Shown here one piece after another: positions 6,283 through 6,338 of a stretch of 6,338 nucleotides of DNA. The first letter of the stretch is position 1. Each line of letters starts with the position of its first letter. Both the position numbers and the translations under genes were made by a program. Source of the DNA: Deltaproteobacteria bacterium (GTDB lineage: Bacteria; Myxococcota_A; UBA9160; SMWR01); the NCBI GenBank assembly GCA_019313605.1, contig JAFDAW010000164.1, positions 1-6,338 of the forward strand. The letters run 5' to 3'. Under the pieces are notes generated by a model. That model did no database searches, was not told the DNA's origin, and saw only the letters and a program-made list of their open reading frames with translations.

Positions 6283-6338
6283 TTACTGCTTCATGCCTCT
6301 GAGGATCCAATCGGATCTGCTCTTGACGGCTTCGGGGC
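6283..6338 (-). CDS. Possible C-terminal end of a minus-strand gene entering from the right (weak)
   Basis: On the minus strand a frame open from the window edge ends at TAA (6283-6285). It gives 17 residues, ending SDWILRGMKQ, a credible protein tail with mostly G/C third positions but two AGA codons. This would lie 4 bases from the stop of the TPR sulfatase-fold gene, tail to tail, like the convergent pair at 2703/2714. The rival reading is a plus-strand gene beginning at ATG 6275, overlapping the TGA by ATGA and open to the edge for 21 codons, without an SD. Neither can be recognised as a family, and the stretch may also be non-coding. Confidence 0.25.
   Translation of the reverse strand, partial: PEAVKSRSDWILRGMKQ

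Noticed and set aside
1..6338. CRISPR array, tRNA/rRNA, insertion sequence ends, direct-repeat duplications or toxin-antitoxin genes
   Set aside because: No regularly spaced repeats, tRNA-like cloverleaf arms, transposase motifs or terminal inverted repeats were seen on either strand; the window is almost fully used by the listed genes.

Overview
This window comes from a GC-rich bacterial genome (roughly 60-65% GC by eye, not counted). It carries a short stretch of genes for building and modifying the cell surface. The lipobox on one product, the AxA signal peptide on another and the periplasm-type enzymes point to a Gram-negative host. The pairing of a TMTC-like membrane protein with TPR-tailed sulfatase-fold proteins recalls deltaproteobacteria/Myxococcota-like environmental lineages. 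That placement is inference: there is no rRNA or marker gene here.

Layout. Positions 1-213 (+) are the C-terminal end of a family 2 glycosyltransferase of the polyprenyl-phosphate sugar synthase type. It overlaps by ATGA a small DUF2304 membrane protein (210-629, +). After a 148-base gap comes a 641-residue polytopic protein with a C-terminal TPR array (778-2703, +), like the eukaryotic TMTC O-mannosyltransferases. It faces, tail to tail with only 10 bases between them, a sulfatase-fold lipoprotein (2714-4102, -). A regulatory gap of about 190 bases containing a clean inverted repeat (4151-4171) separates this from a second, divergently transcribed sulfatase-fold protein with a signal peptide and its own C-terminal TPR repeats (4293-6278, +). 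The last 60 bases hold only the edge of a neighbouring gene or nothing; both readings are weak.

How the genes may work together (inference). The GT2 enzyme with its DUF2304 partner would make or move a lipid-linked sugar on the cytoplasmic face. The TMTC-like GT-C protein would transfer that sugar to a periplasmic acceptor recognised by its TPR array. The two alkaline-phosphatase-superfamily proteins would modify surface material further. Neither looks like a true sulfatase: both have Thr where formylglycine-forming Cys/Ser should be and lack the Arg of the CxPxR signature. That active site resembles the Thr-nucleophile phosphotransferases (LtaS, EptA types) more than sulfatases. The most interesting idea here is therefore a compact, possibly undescribed surface glycosylation plus phospho-transfer locus built from TPR-tailed periplasmic enzymes.
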